10,968 nucleotides of DNA from Actinomycetota bacterium (GCA_029978425.1 JAPOJL010000001.1:33212-44179); one strand, 5' to 3'. Numbered from the stretch's first letter, positions 1 through 9,514 are shown. Numbers and translations are program-made. The notes: generated by a model from the letters alone, not told the origin.

Positions 1-494
1 GTCTGACATGAAGGACACCAATTGACCGCAGAATCTTTTCGATATGCCAATCCTTTTTCATACATGCGATTAAAAATCCACTGATTCCATTTGTAATACT
101 CAGGATCGCATGTATAGAGAACGCGATCCCAGTCAAAGGAACAGGCATAGCGGCGCATCGAAGCTTTCTGGGTGTTGATATTTTCATAGGTCCAAATGCT
201 GGGATCTTCATTCCGTTTAATTGCGGCATTTTCTGCAGGAAGACCGAATGCATCCCAACCAATCGGATGCATCACATTGAAACCTTTTTGCACCCAATAG
301 CGAGCAATAACATCACCGAGCGCGTAAGCCTCTGCATGGCCCATATGTAAGTCACCGGATGGATAAGGGAACATATCCAAGACGTATTTTTTCGGACGCG
401 CGTCGTTAGGTTTTCCAGAGCGGAAAGGCGCAATCTGATCCCAAATCGGGAGCCACTTCTCTTGGACGTGATGAACGTCGTACGCCTCATGCAT
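1..494 (-). CDS. leuS: Leucyl-tRNA synthetase, N-terminal part (runs off the left edge)
   Basis: Charges tRNA-Leu with leucine in the cytoplasm (class I aminoacyl-tRNA synthetase). Only the first 164 codons are present. Visible class I/LeuRS signatures are the MFPYPSG block at residues 41-47, the HIGH-type motif HMGH at 50-53, the [14 protein letters not shown] block at 76-89, and the WCPSC segment at 159-163 that begins the zinc-binding/editing-side insertion. The start is the ATG at 494. The ATG at 490 is in another frame, and an in-frame stop lies at 504-506. No Shine-Dalgarno sequence precedes 494, but a TAACCT hexamer ends six bases before it, so a leaderless start is possible. The gene begins nine bases after the SDR stop. 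The [10 protein letters not shown] version of the motif differs from the mycobacterial LeuRS I remember. Identity is very secure; the start is fairly secure. Confidence 0.97.
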   Translation of the reverse strand, partial: MHEAYDVHHVQEKWLPIWDQIAPFRSGKPNDARPKKYVLDMFPYPSGDLHMGHAEAYALGDVIARYWVQKGFNVMHPIGWDAFGLPAENAAIKRNEDPSIWTYENINTQKASMRRYACSFDWDRVLYTCDPEYYKWNQWIFNRMYEKGLAYRKDSAVNWCPSCQ

Positions 495-500
495 ATGCGT

Positions 501-506
501 AGGTTA
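501..506 (-). promoter_or_regulatory. Possible -10 element (TAACCT) for leaderless leuS transcript
   Basis: On the minus strand TAACCT is followed by exactly six bases and then the leuS ATG at 494, the spacing expected if transcription starts at the A of the ATG. The hexamer shares its TAA with the SDR stop codon. I see no convincing -35, which actinobacterial leaderless promoters often lack. The call is inferred from motif and spacing only. Confidence 0.35.
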
Positions 507-1457
507 CCGCCAACGAACGCCGGTTAATTCCTCACTAACGCTCCAGAGATTTCGCGCCATATTCTGGTCGTAGGCAATTGCTCGAGCTCTCGTGGCTTTT
601 GGAAATCCACGCATTTCGAATAATCCGTCTGGTCCAATATATGAAGCGCCGTACAAATTAGGGAACGTGGCTGCGCATAAAGTTGGGAGGGCGCCACGCG
701 CAGCAGATTGCGCAACAATGGAATTCATAAATGCTGTTGCTCGCTCTTCAAATAGATTCCCACGCATTTGCGGTCCCACGGCTTGAAGATTTGTGTTGGA
801 GTATCCAGGATGCACGGCGAATGCGTTGAATGAATAGCCACGTGATGTAACCAAACGCTGCAATTCAAAGGTAAATAAGAGATTAGCCAACTTGCTGGCG
901 CCATAAGCAGCCCAGGTTTGATATTTATTTCGACCTAAACAGATATCTCGAATATCGTCAGATGAGCCATTTCCAAATGACCCCATGCGATGAGCTTGAC
1001 TTGAGACTGTGACGATTCGCGACTTGACGCGATCAGCGATGAGCCCGGCAAAGGCAAAGTGACCGAGGTGATTTGTACCAACTTGTAGTTCAAAATCATC
1101 GGCAGTCTTTGTGAAAGGAACCGCCATAACGCCTGCATTAAGAATTAGTACATCTACTTCGTTCGTTACTTCTCGCGCAGCTTTTCTTACGCTCGTGAGA
1201 TCTGCAAGATCAAGTAAAAGAGTCGAGACCCGCTCACTTGCTAACTCTTTGCGCGTGCGCTCTGCCTTTTCTTCGCTTCGTGCAGTGATAGTTACCTGTG
1301 CGCCGGCTCGGACTAATTCACGCGCCGCCTCTTTACCAATGCCACTTGTTGCACCGGTGATGAGAAAACGTTGCCCACTTAGGTCTGGAAGATCGCGCGC
1401 CGACCAGCCGCTCGGAATATGTTGAAGCGGCAAACGGGTATTCGACTTTTCTTCCAT
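504..1457 (-). CDS. Short-chain dehydrogenase/reductase (SDR), retinol dehydrogenase/WWOX-like
   Basis: NAD(P)-dependent oxidoreductase of 317 residues with a Rossmann fold; substrate unknown. The cofactor glycine motif TGATSGIG is at 34-41, NAGV at 107-110, the catalytic serine in VSSQAH at 152/153, and the YxxxK pair at Tyr185 and Lys189 (YGASK). HPG follows at 216-218. The N-terminus carries about 20 residues before the WSARDLPDLSG entry typical of this SDR group. The ATG at 1457 is the only strong start candidate; a TTG at codon 9 has no ribosome site. No Shine-Dalgarno is visible, and the ATG sits one base past the tRNA-Ala 3' end, so initiation probably depends on tRNA processing. The gene lies between tRNA-Ala and leuS with no functional link to either. 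The family is secure; the substrate cannot be given. Confidence 0.92.
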   Translation of the reverse strand: MEEKSNTRLPLQHIPSGWSARDLPDLSGQRFLITGATSGIGKEAARELVRAGAQVTITARSEEKAERTRKELASERVSTLLLDLADLTSVRKAAREVTNEVDVLILNAGVMAVPFTKTADDFELQVGTNHLGHFAFAGLIADRVKSRIVTVSSQAHRMGSFGNGSSDDIRDICLGRNKYQTWAAYGASKLANLLFTFELQRLVTSRGYSFNAFAVHPGYSNTNLQAVGPQMRGNLFEERATAFMNSIVAQSAARGALPTLCAATFPNLYGASYIGPDGLFEMRGFPKATRARAIAYDQNMARNLWSVSEELTGVRWR

Positions 1458-1458
1458 G

Positions 1459-1531
1459 TGGAGCTAAGGGGACTTGAACCCCTGACCCCCTGCATGCCAT
1501 GCAGGTGCGCTACCAGCTGCGCTATAGCCCC
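1459..1531 (-). tRNA. tRNA-Ala (anticodon GGC)
   Basis: The minus strand folds as a full 73-base cloverleaf. The 7-bp acceptor GGGGCTA/TAGCTCC contains the G3:U70 wobble pair that identifies alanine tRNAs. The anticodon stem CCTGC/GCAGG encloses loop ATGGCAT with anticodon GGC at 1496-1498, and the T arm has GGGGTTCAAGTCCCC. The discriminator base is A at 1459. CCA is not encoded (the next bases are CAT), so the tail must be added after RNase Z trimming. It lies 59 bases after the histidine phosphatase and immediately before the SDR start codon. I see no clear promoter in 1532-1590, so it may be processed from the upstream operon transcript. Confidence 0.97.
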
Positions 1532-1590
1532 AATATTTCTTGCCTTGTAATGCTTGAGTCGTACTGTCTGAGTTGCAGACCTTACCTGAA

Positions 1591-2235
1591 CTACGCGCCG
1601 CTTTCCTCTCCGTAGATTGGCTCTGGCAGCGATCCCGCATTATGTTCTACCAAAACCCACCCTTGACGATGATGACCATTTTCCAGAATTGACCAGGACG
1701 CATTCGATAAACCACCGATTGCAGACCATTGTGTCATCGGCATTTCCAGCATCTTGCCCAAAATGCAGCGCGCCGTTCCGCCATGTGTGACAACAATCAG
1801 AGTCTCGACTTCTTGGGTTAAGGCGTTTTCAATTGCAGTAACGGCGCGATCTGCGATTGCGCTACGGCGCTCACCAGTTTCTCCGGCCGGTTCATCATCG
1901 CCATCGAGCCAGTGCACAAATCTTTCATAATCTTCAGCACGATTTTGTGCGCCAGTCTTTCCTTCCCAGTTTCCGCCATGGGTTTCGCGTAAGCCAGCAT
2001 CAATCGATACTGCAAGGTTGGAAATTTTTGCAAGAGCGGCTGCAGTTTGTTGTGCACGTATCAAGTCACTCGAAACAATCTTTGATGGTTTGAGACTCAT
2101 CAAAAGTGGAGCAGCGCGTTCTGCTTGGCGATGGCCGACATCGTTGAGGGGAATATCAGAGTGTCCTTGAAATCTATTTTCGATATTCCAATCAGTTTGG
2201 CCATGACGCCAAAGTACGACTCTTTGAGAGGGCAC
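1591..2235 (-). CDS. Histidine phosphatase (phosphoglycerate mutase-like), possibly glucosyl-3-phosphoglycerate phosphatase
   Basis: 214-residue member of the histidine phosphatase superfamily, which hydrolyses phosphate esters through a phosphohistidine. The RHG motif is at 10-12 with nucleophile His11. The supporting residues Arg60, Glu84 (LRE) and the second histidine His151 (THGG) are all present, so the enzyme should be active. The start is a GTG at 2235 with AAGG seven bases upstream; no other start precedes the RHG motif. It begins two bases after the rsfS stop. In Mycobacterium tuberculosis the equivalent place beside rsfS and nadD is held by Rv2419c, a glucosyl-3-phosphoglycerate phosphatase (GpgP). 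That substrate is plausible from synteny but unproven; a cofactor-independent mutase-like or other phosphatase role remains possible. Confidence 0.9.
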   Translation of the reverse strand: MPSQRVVLWRHGQTDWNIENRFQGHSDIPLNDVGHRQAERAAPLLMSLKPSKIVSSDLIRAQQTAAALAKISNLAVSIDAGLRETHGGNWEGKTGAQNRAEDYERFVHWLDGDDEPAGETGERRSAIADRAVTAIENALTQEVETLIVVTHGGTARCILGKMLEMPMTQWSAIGGLSNASWSILENGHHRQGWVLVEHNAGSLPEPIYGEESGA

Positions 2236-2237
2236 GA

Positions 2238-2624
2238 TTAGGCCTTGCCTTTCTCAAATGCATCGCGAGCTTTGACCGCCTCTAGAGGAATATTCGGACA
2301 GTCATTCCAAAGGCGATCGAGCATGTAATAACTTCGCACTTCTTCTGTCTGAACATGCACCACAAGATCTTCATAATCAAGGAGTATCCAATGCTCTGAA
2401 CCTTCGCGTCGCAGAGGCTTTTCACCTTCAAGGGAGAGTTGCTTTTCAACTTCATCAGCGATCGCATCGATCTGGCGTTCATTCTGACCGCTAATGAGCA
2501 AGAAGACTTCACTCAGCAGCATCTGTTCGGAGAGATCAATGGCGACGAGGTCAGTTCCAAGCTTTTCGATGGCAGCGCGGGCCGCGATTTGAGTGTGCTC
2601 GACAGTGGATTTACGCGGCGCCAT
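2238..2624 (-). CDS. rsfS: Ribosomal silencing factor RsfS
   Basis: 128-residue RsfS/DUF143 protein. The family binds ribosomal protein uL14 on the large subunit and blocks subunit joining, lowering translation when nutrients are short. The family core is visible: DLVAIDLSE at 25-33, FLLISGQNERQIDAIAD at 41-57, HWILLDYEDLVVHV at 78-91 and YYMLDRLW at 99-106. I chose the ATG at 2624. A longer reading from 2690 adds 22 residues that lie inside nadD and do not resemble the family. The ATG lies inside the last codons of nadD (14-base overlap) behind a weak purine stretch, suggesting translational coupling. The phosphatase follows two bases after the stop. The nadD-rsfS pair is widely conserved in bacteria. 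Confidence 0.95.
   Translation of the reverse strand: MAPRKSTVEHTQIAARAAIEKLGTDLVAIDLSEQMLLSEVFLLISGQNERQIDAIADEVEKQLSLEGEKPLRREGSEHWILLDYEDLVVHVQTEEVRSYYMLDRLWNDCPNIPLEAVKARDAFEKGKA
2243..2246 (-). promoter_or_regulatory. Ribosome binding site for the GTG-started histidine phosphatase
   Basis: AAGG on the minus strand lies seven bases before the GTG at 2235, inside the end of rsfS. It supports GTG as the real start. Confidence 0.6.
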
Positions 2625-3198
2625 AGAGCTTCTTTTCATAAATGTATGCCGCAACAGAGGGTGGAACCAGATCAGAGATATCGCTTCCACCGCTTACTTT
2701 TTCTCGTACTTGAGTTGCCGAGATGTCACGCGCGTGGATTTCGATGGAGGTCCATTTGATGAAGTGCGGAATCGCAGACTGATCTACCACATGCCCTGGC
2801 CTTAGCACGATGAGGAAATCTACTTGGGATGCCATCTCATCAATACGGTTCCAGGTTGAGAGTCCTGCAATTGCATCGCTTCCAACAATCCACGTTAGCG
2901 ATGACTCAGGATTAAGCGAGTGGAGATCGCGCACAGTATCGATGGCATATGAAGGTGTGTCTCTTTTGACTTCGCAATCGCTCACCTCAACATCAATATC
3001 GCTCAAGGCAAGTTTTGTCATTTCTAATCGATTGTTTGCAGAGGCAGATGGCGATTTCTGCCAAGGCTTACCGGCAGGAACGATAACCAGCTTAGAAAAT
3101 TTTCCCGACTTTAGAATTTCACTAATCACATGAACATGCCCGTTATGAATCGGGTCAAATGTTCCACCAAAGATGGCGATTGAATTAGTCGCGGTCAA
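2611..3198 (-). CDS. nadD: Nicotinate-nucleotide adenylyltransferase NadD
   Basis: Transfers AMP from ATP to nicotinate mononucleotide, giving deamido-NAD, the penultimate step of NAD synthesis. The 195-residue length is normal. The nucleotidyltransferase signature GGTFDPIHNGH is at 11-21, the PAGKPWQK substrate loop at 41-48, GSDA at 106-109 and ISATQVRE (the family's SSTxIR-type motif) at 159-166. The start must be TTG at 3198: reading upstream in frame there is no ATG or GTG before a stop, and the signature follows after only ten residues. The start overlaps the preceding 49-residue ORF by 14 bases and the end overlaps rsfS by 14 bases, so translation is probably coupled on both sides. No Shine-Dalgarno precedes the TTG. 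LigA, which consumes NAD, is encoded just upstream. Confidence 0.96.
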   Translation of the reverse strand: MTATNSIAIFGGTFDPIHNGHVHVISEILKSGKFSKLVIVPAGKPWQKSPSASANNRLEMTKLALSDIDVEVSDCEVKRDTPSYAIDTVRDLHSLNPESSLTWIVGSDAIAGLSTWNRIDEMASQVDFLIVLRPGHVVDQSAIPHFIKWTSIEIHARDISATQVREKVSGGSDISDLVPPSVAAYIYEKKLYGAA

Positions 3199-3334
3199 GG
3201 CGAAGTACGAGATAGAGCATCAACATCAAAACTGCGAAGGTGAAGACGCCGAAGAAGATGGGGTGTGCAGGAAGTTCTCGTCCTTCTTCACTGAATAGTT
3301 TTATAGACGCTTGAGCAATCAACGCTGTAAACAT
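3185..3334 (-). CDS. Small single-span membrane protein, 49 residues, unknown function
   Basis: Short ORF filling the gap between ligA and nadD. Residues 1-24 are mixed (MFTALIAQ, then SEEGRELPAHP) and residues 25-45 form one strongly hydrophobic segment (IFFGVFTFAVLMLMLYLVL). The tail RLDRD is charged. This suggests a single transmembrane helix; topology is unclear. The ATG at 3334 has AGGA seven bases upstream, and an overlapping TAGGAT hexamer ends six bases upstream, so it is well placed either for ribosome binding or for a leaderless start. It begins 16 bases after ligA and its end overlaps nadD by 14 bases, so its translation may feed nadD's TTG. The EE-G-ELP pattern before the helix resembles small actinobacterial membrane proteins I recall near nadD, but I cannot confirm a family. 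No function assigned. Confidence 0.72.
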   Translation of the reverse strand: MFTALIAQASIKLFSEEGRELPAHPIFFGVFTFAVLMLMLYLVLRLDRD

Positions 3335-3340
3335 GTCGCC

Positions 3341-3346
3341 ATCCTA
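3341..3346 (-). promoter_or_regulatory. TAGGAT: possible -10 element or Shine-Dalgarno (AGGA) for the small membrane gene
   Basis: On the minus strand TAGGAT is followed by six bases and then the ATG at 3334, leaderless spacing. The AGGA inside it (3342-3345) is equally well placed as a ribosome site, seven bases from the ATG. Sequence alone cannot separate the two readings. The position, between ligA and the nadD group, is a natural module boundary. Confidence 0.4.
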
Positions 3347-3350
3347 ACCT

Positions 3351-6478
<3,128 letters not shown>

Positions 6479-6487
6479 AGCTTCTCT

Positions 6488-7660
6488 CTAGCCTCGAAAG
6501 GCTGCTCGAGCGCGATCGATAACTCGCTTTATACAGGTCTGAAGATATTCGATATCGCTGTCAGAGTTGCCGGTGCCGAGTGAGAATCGCAGCGAGGATC
6601 GAGCTTCTTTCTCGCTCAAACCCATCGCCATCAAGACATGGCTCGCTTCTTGAACTCCTGCGCTACACGCCGACCCAGTCGAGCACGCGATTCCTTCTGC
6701 ATCAAAGAGCAGTAAGAGAGCATCACTTTCAGTATTGGGAAAAGAAATATTTGCGATACCTGGAAGCGTTGCGCCCTCAAGTACGCCGTTGAGAGTAGCG
6801 TCGGAAATCTCTGCTTGGATTGCAGCAACGAGTTTTTTACGTAGCGCAGAAATCTTCACTGCATTTGACTCAAGGTCTCTCATCGCCGATTGTGCGGCCG
6901 CAACAAATGCAATGATGCCCGCAGCATTGAGAGTGCCGCTTCGAATATCTCGTTCTTGTCCTCCGCCATGCAGAATGGGCGTGATATCAATTCCTTTTTG
7001 TAATATCAGAGCACCCACCCCGATTGGCCCTCCAACTTTATGGGCGCTGATTGTCATTGCGAAAAGTCCCAATTCTTTAAATGAGAGAGGAACTTTCCCT
7101 AAACTCTGGACCGCATCAGTATGAAGCGGAATCTTAAATTCCTGAGCGATTTTTGAAATATCTTCCATCGGTTGCACGGTGCCAACTTCATTATTTGAGT
7201 GCATAATGCTGATAAGCGCAATTTCATCGTGACGCTCGAGTACGACATTGCGAAGCTCAGCGAGATTGATAAATCCTTCACGAGTTACGGGAATCTCAAC
7301 TAATTCTGCTCCTTCAAAATCTTCCAACCAACGCGCTGGATCAAGGACTGCATGATGTTCGAAGGCGGAGATGACGATGACATTGCGTTGTTTCCCACCC
7401 TGATTACGATGCCAATACGCGCCTTTGATTGCTAAGTTGTTCGCTTCGGTTCCAGATCCAGTAAAGATGATTTCACTCGAATGACAACCGATGAGGCCCG
7501 CTAACTTTTCACGGGCTTCCTCTACATCCTTACGGACCTTTCGCCCATACGTGTGAAGGCTGGAAGGATTGCCAAGCTGTCGCGATTGTTCGATAAATGC
7601 CTGGAGCGCAACCTCTGAAATAGGCGTGGTTGCAGCATTATCGAGATAGACGCGGGACAT
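6488..7660 (-). CDS. iscS: Cysteine desulfurase, IscS/NifS type
   Basis: PLP enzyme that takes sulfur from L-cysteine, leaving alanine and an enzyme persulfide for tRNA thiolation and Fe-S assembly. 390 residues, full length, class V aminotransferase fold. YLDNAATTP is at 5-13. His103 stacks on PLP, Asp182 and Gln185 (HTDAVQ) hold the cofactor, and Lys208 (SAHK) forms the Schiff base. RSGTLN at 240-245 and the active-site loop CSTGSACSAG with Cys332 identify the group I (IscS/NifS) branch; Cys326 is a second cysteine in the loop. The start ATG at 7660 has little Shine-Dalgarno, but TAGAAT ends six bases upstream. It sits 21 bases after etfA and nine before mnmA, its probable partner. No iscU, sufU or Fe-S scaffold gene is in this window. 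Confidence 0.97.
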   Translation of the reverse strand: MSRVYLDNAATTPISEVALQAFIEQSRQLGNPSSLHTYGRKVRKDVEEAREKLAGLIGCHSSEIIFTGSGTEANNLAIKGAYWHRNQGGKQRNVIVISAFEHHAVLDPARWLEDFEGAELVEIPVTREGFINLAELRNVVLERHDEIALISIMHSNNEVGTVQPMEDISKIAQEFKIPLHTDAVQSLGKVPLSFKELGLFAMTISAHKVGGPIGVGALILQKGIDITPILHGGGQERDIRSGTLNAAGIIAFVAAAQSAMRDLESNAVKISALRKKLVAAIQAEISDATLNGVLEGATLPGIANISFPNTESDALLLLFDAEGIACSTGSACSAGVQEASHVLMAMGLSEKEARSSLRFSLGTGNSDSDIEYLQTCIKRVIDRARAAFRG

Positions 7661-7666
7661 GACCTA

Positions 7667-7672
7667 ATTCTA
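7667..7672 (-). promoter_or_regulatory. Possible -10 element (TAGAAT) for leaderless iscS transcript
   Basis: TAGAAT on the minus strand differs from the TATAAT consensus at one base and ends six bases before the iscS ATG. That predicts transcription starting at or next to the ATG and would let iscS-mnmA-ligA be expressed apart from etfBA. It lies in the 21-base gap after etfA and within a small dyad (7662-7675). No good -35 is visible. Confidence 0.45.
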
Positions 7673-7681
7673 GGTGAGGGT

Positions 7682-8638
7682 TTAGCTGCGTTTTGCTTGA
7701 ATCGCTTCGCGCGCCTGAGGCAAGACCGCGAATAAATCTCCTACAACACCAAAATCTGCGAGATCAAAGATCGGAGCTTCCGGATCCTTATTAATCGCAA
7801 CAATGTTCTTCGATGTTTGCATACCTGCACGGTGTTGGATCGCTCCAGAAATTCCACATGCCATGTAGAGCTGTGGGCTTACAGTTTTTCCAGTCTGGCC
7901 AACTTGGTGCGTGTGTGGATACCACCCAGCGTCGGTTGCGGCACGTGATGCGCCGACAGCTGCTCCGAGAAGATCTGCCATTGCTTCAACTTGTGTGAAA
8001 TCGCCATTTGTTCCACGACCACCTGAGATGACAATTTTTGCTTCGGTAAGTTCGGGACGTCCGCCTTTTACTGCAGGCTGAACATTGGAGATCGTCACTA
8101 ACTTTGCTTTATCAGAGACGGTGACATTGAGTTTCTCAACCGCAGGAGTGTTTGACGTAGTCGAAGCTTCAATCGAGCTCGGGCGTACTGTGATGACCGG
8201 GATTCCTGTCTTGACTTTTGCCGTAACTGTGAAGTATCCACCAAAGACAGATTGGGTAGTTCCAAAATCGGCAGCCACATCAATCGCATCCGTAATGATT
8301 CCGCTATTGATGCGCACTGCAAGGCGTCCAGCAATCTCCTTGCCGCGTGCTGTTGAAGGGATCAAAACAGCATCCGGCTTCTTAGCTTCGACAACTTGTG
8401 CCAGCGCATCTACGAGGGCCGGGATGCCATGCTTCGCAAAATCGTTGCTCTCAACGGCAAGAACACTTTCGATATCTGTGTTGGCCAATTGCGAAGCAAG
8501 TGAATCTGCTTGGGAAGGTTCTGTGAGAAGTACTGCGATTGGAGTACCACCACGCTTAGCAAAAGAGGCGAGTTCAGCCGCTGTTTTTGCAACTTTTCCG
8601 CCATCGTGATCAGCAAATATCAATACATTAGCCATCAT
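7682..8638 (-). CDS. etfA: Electron transfer flavoprotein, alpha subunit
   Basis: Large subunit of the ETF heterodimer, which holds FAD and passes electrons from flavin dehydrogenases (such as acyl-CoA dehydrogenases) toward the quinone pool. 318 residues, usual length. The N-terminal ETF domain covers about 3-185. The C-terminal FAD domain shows GGRG at 206-209, GQTGKTVSP at 247-255, SGAIQH at 264-269, NKD at 283-285 and DFGVVGDLF at 295-303. Three start codons are stacked (GTG 8641, ATG 8638, ATG 8635). I chose 8638 because TGATG overlaps the etfB stop by one base, the usual coupled arrangement; 8635 is nearly as good. It is co-transcribed with etfB. No partner dehydrogenase or ETF-quinone oxidoreductase is in the window. 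Confidence 0.96.
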   Translation of the reverse strand: MMANVLIFADHDGGKVAKTAAELASFAKRGGTPIAVLLTEPSQADSLASQLANTDIESVLAVESNDFAKHGIPALVDALAQVVEAKKPDAVLIPSTARGKEIAGRLAVRINSGIITDAIDVAADFGTTQSVFGGYFTVTAKVKTGIPVITVRPSSIEASTTSNTPAVEKLNVTVSDKAKLVTISNVQPAVKGGRPELTEAKIVISGGRGTNGDFTQVEAMADLLGAAVGASRAATDAGWYPHTHQVGQTGKTVSPQLYMACGISGAIQHRAGMQTSKNIVAINKDPEAPIFDLADFGVVGDLFAVLPQAREAIQAKRS

Positions 8639-9438
8639 CACACCAAACGCTTTTCTGCGAGATAGTCAGCTAACTTCGTGCCACCGTCGCCTGAGTCTTC
8701 AACTTTAATTCCTTTATCTCGCGGCGGACGAGCGCTCGCATCCACCACAGAACTCCACGCCCCAGAACTTCCAACTTCAGCAGATGAGACTCCTACATCT
8801 GCCAGCGTTTTGGTTTCGATTACTTTCTTTTTCGCTGCCATGATGCCTTTAAATGATGGGTAACGCGGTTCATTGATCTTTTCGATCACGCTAATGACGC
8901 ATGGGAATGTGGCTGACATTGTTTCAACGCCACTTTCTGTCATGCGAGCAATCTCAACACTGGAGTTTGCGGCATCAACTTTGACCGAGCCTGCAAAAGT
9001 AAGTTGGGCCCAACCCAAACGTTCCGCAAGCATCGCCGGTACAACGCTCATACGTGCATCGGTAGATTCAGTTCCGCAGAAGACTAAATCGAATCCGCCT
9101 TTACTAATAACTTCAGCTAATACTTTTGACGTTGCAATCGCATCTGAACCCGCCAGTGCAGCATCGGAAACGAGCACTCCACTATCCGCACCCATTGATA
9201 AACCTTTACGAATCGCTTCGGTGGCACGTTCTGGGCCCATAGAGATCAAAGTGATGGTGTGCTCGGGAGTTTCTTTACCTTCATTGAGCGGTTCCACAAC
9301 ACGAAGCGCTTCTTCAATTGCATATTCATCAAGATCATTCAGAACTGCATCGACGCCATTGCGATCGAGCGTTCCATTAACCATCTTTTTTTCAGCCCAA
9401 GAATCGGGAACCTGTTTTACGCAGATGGCGATCTTCAT
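8638..9438 (-). CDS. etfB: Electron transfer flavoprotein, beta subunit
   Basis: Small ETF subunit, which binds AMP and forms the docking surface for dehydrogenases. 266 residues, normal length. The family opening MKIAICVKQVPD is at 1-12, the AMP-site stretch CGTESTD at 121-127, and the ETF-beta signature with recognition loop EPRYPSFKGIMAAKKK at 190-205. The ATG at 9438 gives this canonical N-terminus. A reading extended to 9528 adds 30 non-family residues lying across the divergent glgX start, so it is rejected. No Shine-Dalgarno precedes the ATG; a TTGGAG/TAACAT promoter-like pair ends seven bases upstream, suggesting a leaderless message. It is the first gene of the minus-strand train and overlaps etfA by one base. 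Confidence 0.97.
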   Translation of the reverse strand: MKIAICVKQVPDSWAEKKMVNGTLDRNGVDAVLNDLDEYAIEEALRVVEPLNEGKETPEHTITLISMGPERATEAIRKGLSMGADSGVLVSDAALAGSDAIATSKVLAEVISKGGFDLVFCGTESTDARMSVVPAMLAERLGWAQLTFAGSVKVDAANSSVEIARMTESGVETMSATFPCVISVIEKINEPRYPSFKGIMAAKKKVIETKTLADVGVSSAEVGSSGAWSSVVDASARPPRDKGIKVEDSGDGGTKLADYLAEKRLV

Positions 9439-9445
9439 GCTGGCT

Positions 9446-9475
9446 ATGTTACTGGGGAGTAACCTGCCGCTCCAA
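9446..9475 (-). promoter_or_regulatory. Probable promoter of etfBA (TTGGAG - 18 - TAACAT)
   Basis: On the minus strand a -35-like TTGGAG (9470-9475) and a -10-like TAACAT (9446-9451) are separated by 18 bases. The -10 ends seven bases before the etfB ATG, so the message would be leaderless or nearly so. It is the only candidate start of the minus-strand gene train. Inferred from consensus and position. Confidence 0.5.
9448..9463. repeat. Inverted repeat GTTAC-6-GTAAC over the etfB -10 region
   Basis: Perfect 5-bp arms flank the six bases TGGGGA, covering part of the etfB -10 and the spacer. It could be a regulator half-site pair, but arms this short can occur by chance. Confidence 0.3.
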
Positions 9476-9481
9476 TTGAAG
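9470..9481. repeat. Near-palindrome CTCCAATTGAAG between the divergent genes
   Basis: Twelve-base dyad centred on CAATTG with a single mismatched pair. Its left half is the etfB -35 (TTGGAG on minus) and its right half reads TTGAAG on plus, pointing toward glgX. It may be two back-to-back -35 boxes or an operator. Confidence 0.3.
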
Positions 9482-9502
9482 TGATCGGGCCAGAAGGTCT
9501 GA

Positions 9503-9508
9503 TTAGAT
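9503..9508 (+). promoter_or_regulatory. Weak possible -10 element (TTAGAT) for glgX
   Basis: TTAGAT ends six bases before the GTG at 9515, leaderless spacing, and no Shine-Dalgarno with proper spacing exists. The nearest -35-like TTGAAG (9476-9481) leaves a 21-base spacer, too long for comfort. A tentative call. Confidence 0.3.
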
Positions 9509-9514
9509 AGCAAG

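Noticed and set aside
272..490. 72-codon frame on the minus strand from ATG 490
   Set aside because: It is out of frame with the unmistakable LeuRS reading that starts at 494.
1459..1531. Phage or island attachment site at the tRNA-Ala 3' end
   Set aside because: I found no second copy of the tRNA 3' sequence, no integrase and no foreign cargo in the window beyond one ordinary SDR gene.
1566..1580. Hairpin GTCTG-5-CAGAC between the phosphatase and tRNA-Ala as a terminator
   Set aside because: The stem is only five base pairs and no T-run follows on the minus strand, so intrinsic termination is not supported.
1532..1590. Dedicated tRNA-Ala promoter
   Set aside because: I see no hexamer pair with acceptable spacing in this 59-base gap; processing from the upstream transcript is as likely.
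2625..2690. Longer rsfS starting at 2690
   Set aside because: The 22 added residues lie entirely in nadD and have no RsfS similarity; the ATG at 2624 gives a normal 128-residue protein.
8873..9484. 203-codon open frame on the plus strand opposite etfB
   Set aside because: It is antisense to a clear ETF-beta gene, shows no recognisable domain, and is best explained as a by-product of codon bias. The same applies to plus-strand frames at 8085-8609, 6735-7124 and 1111-1425.
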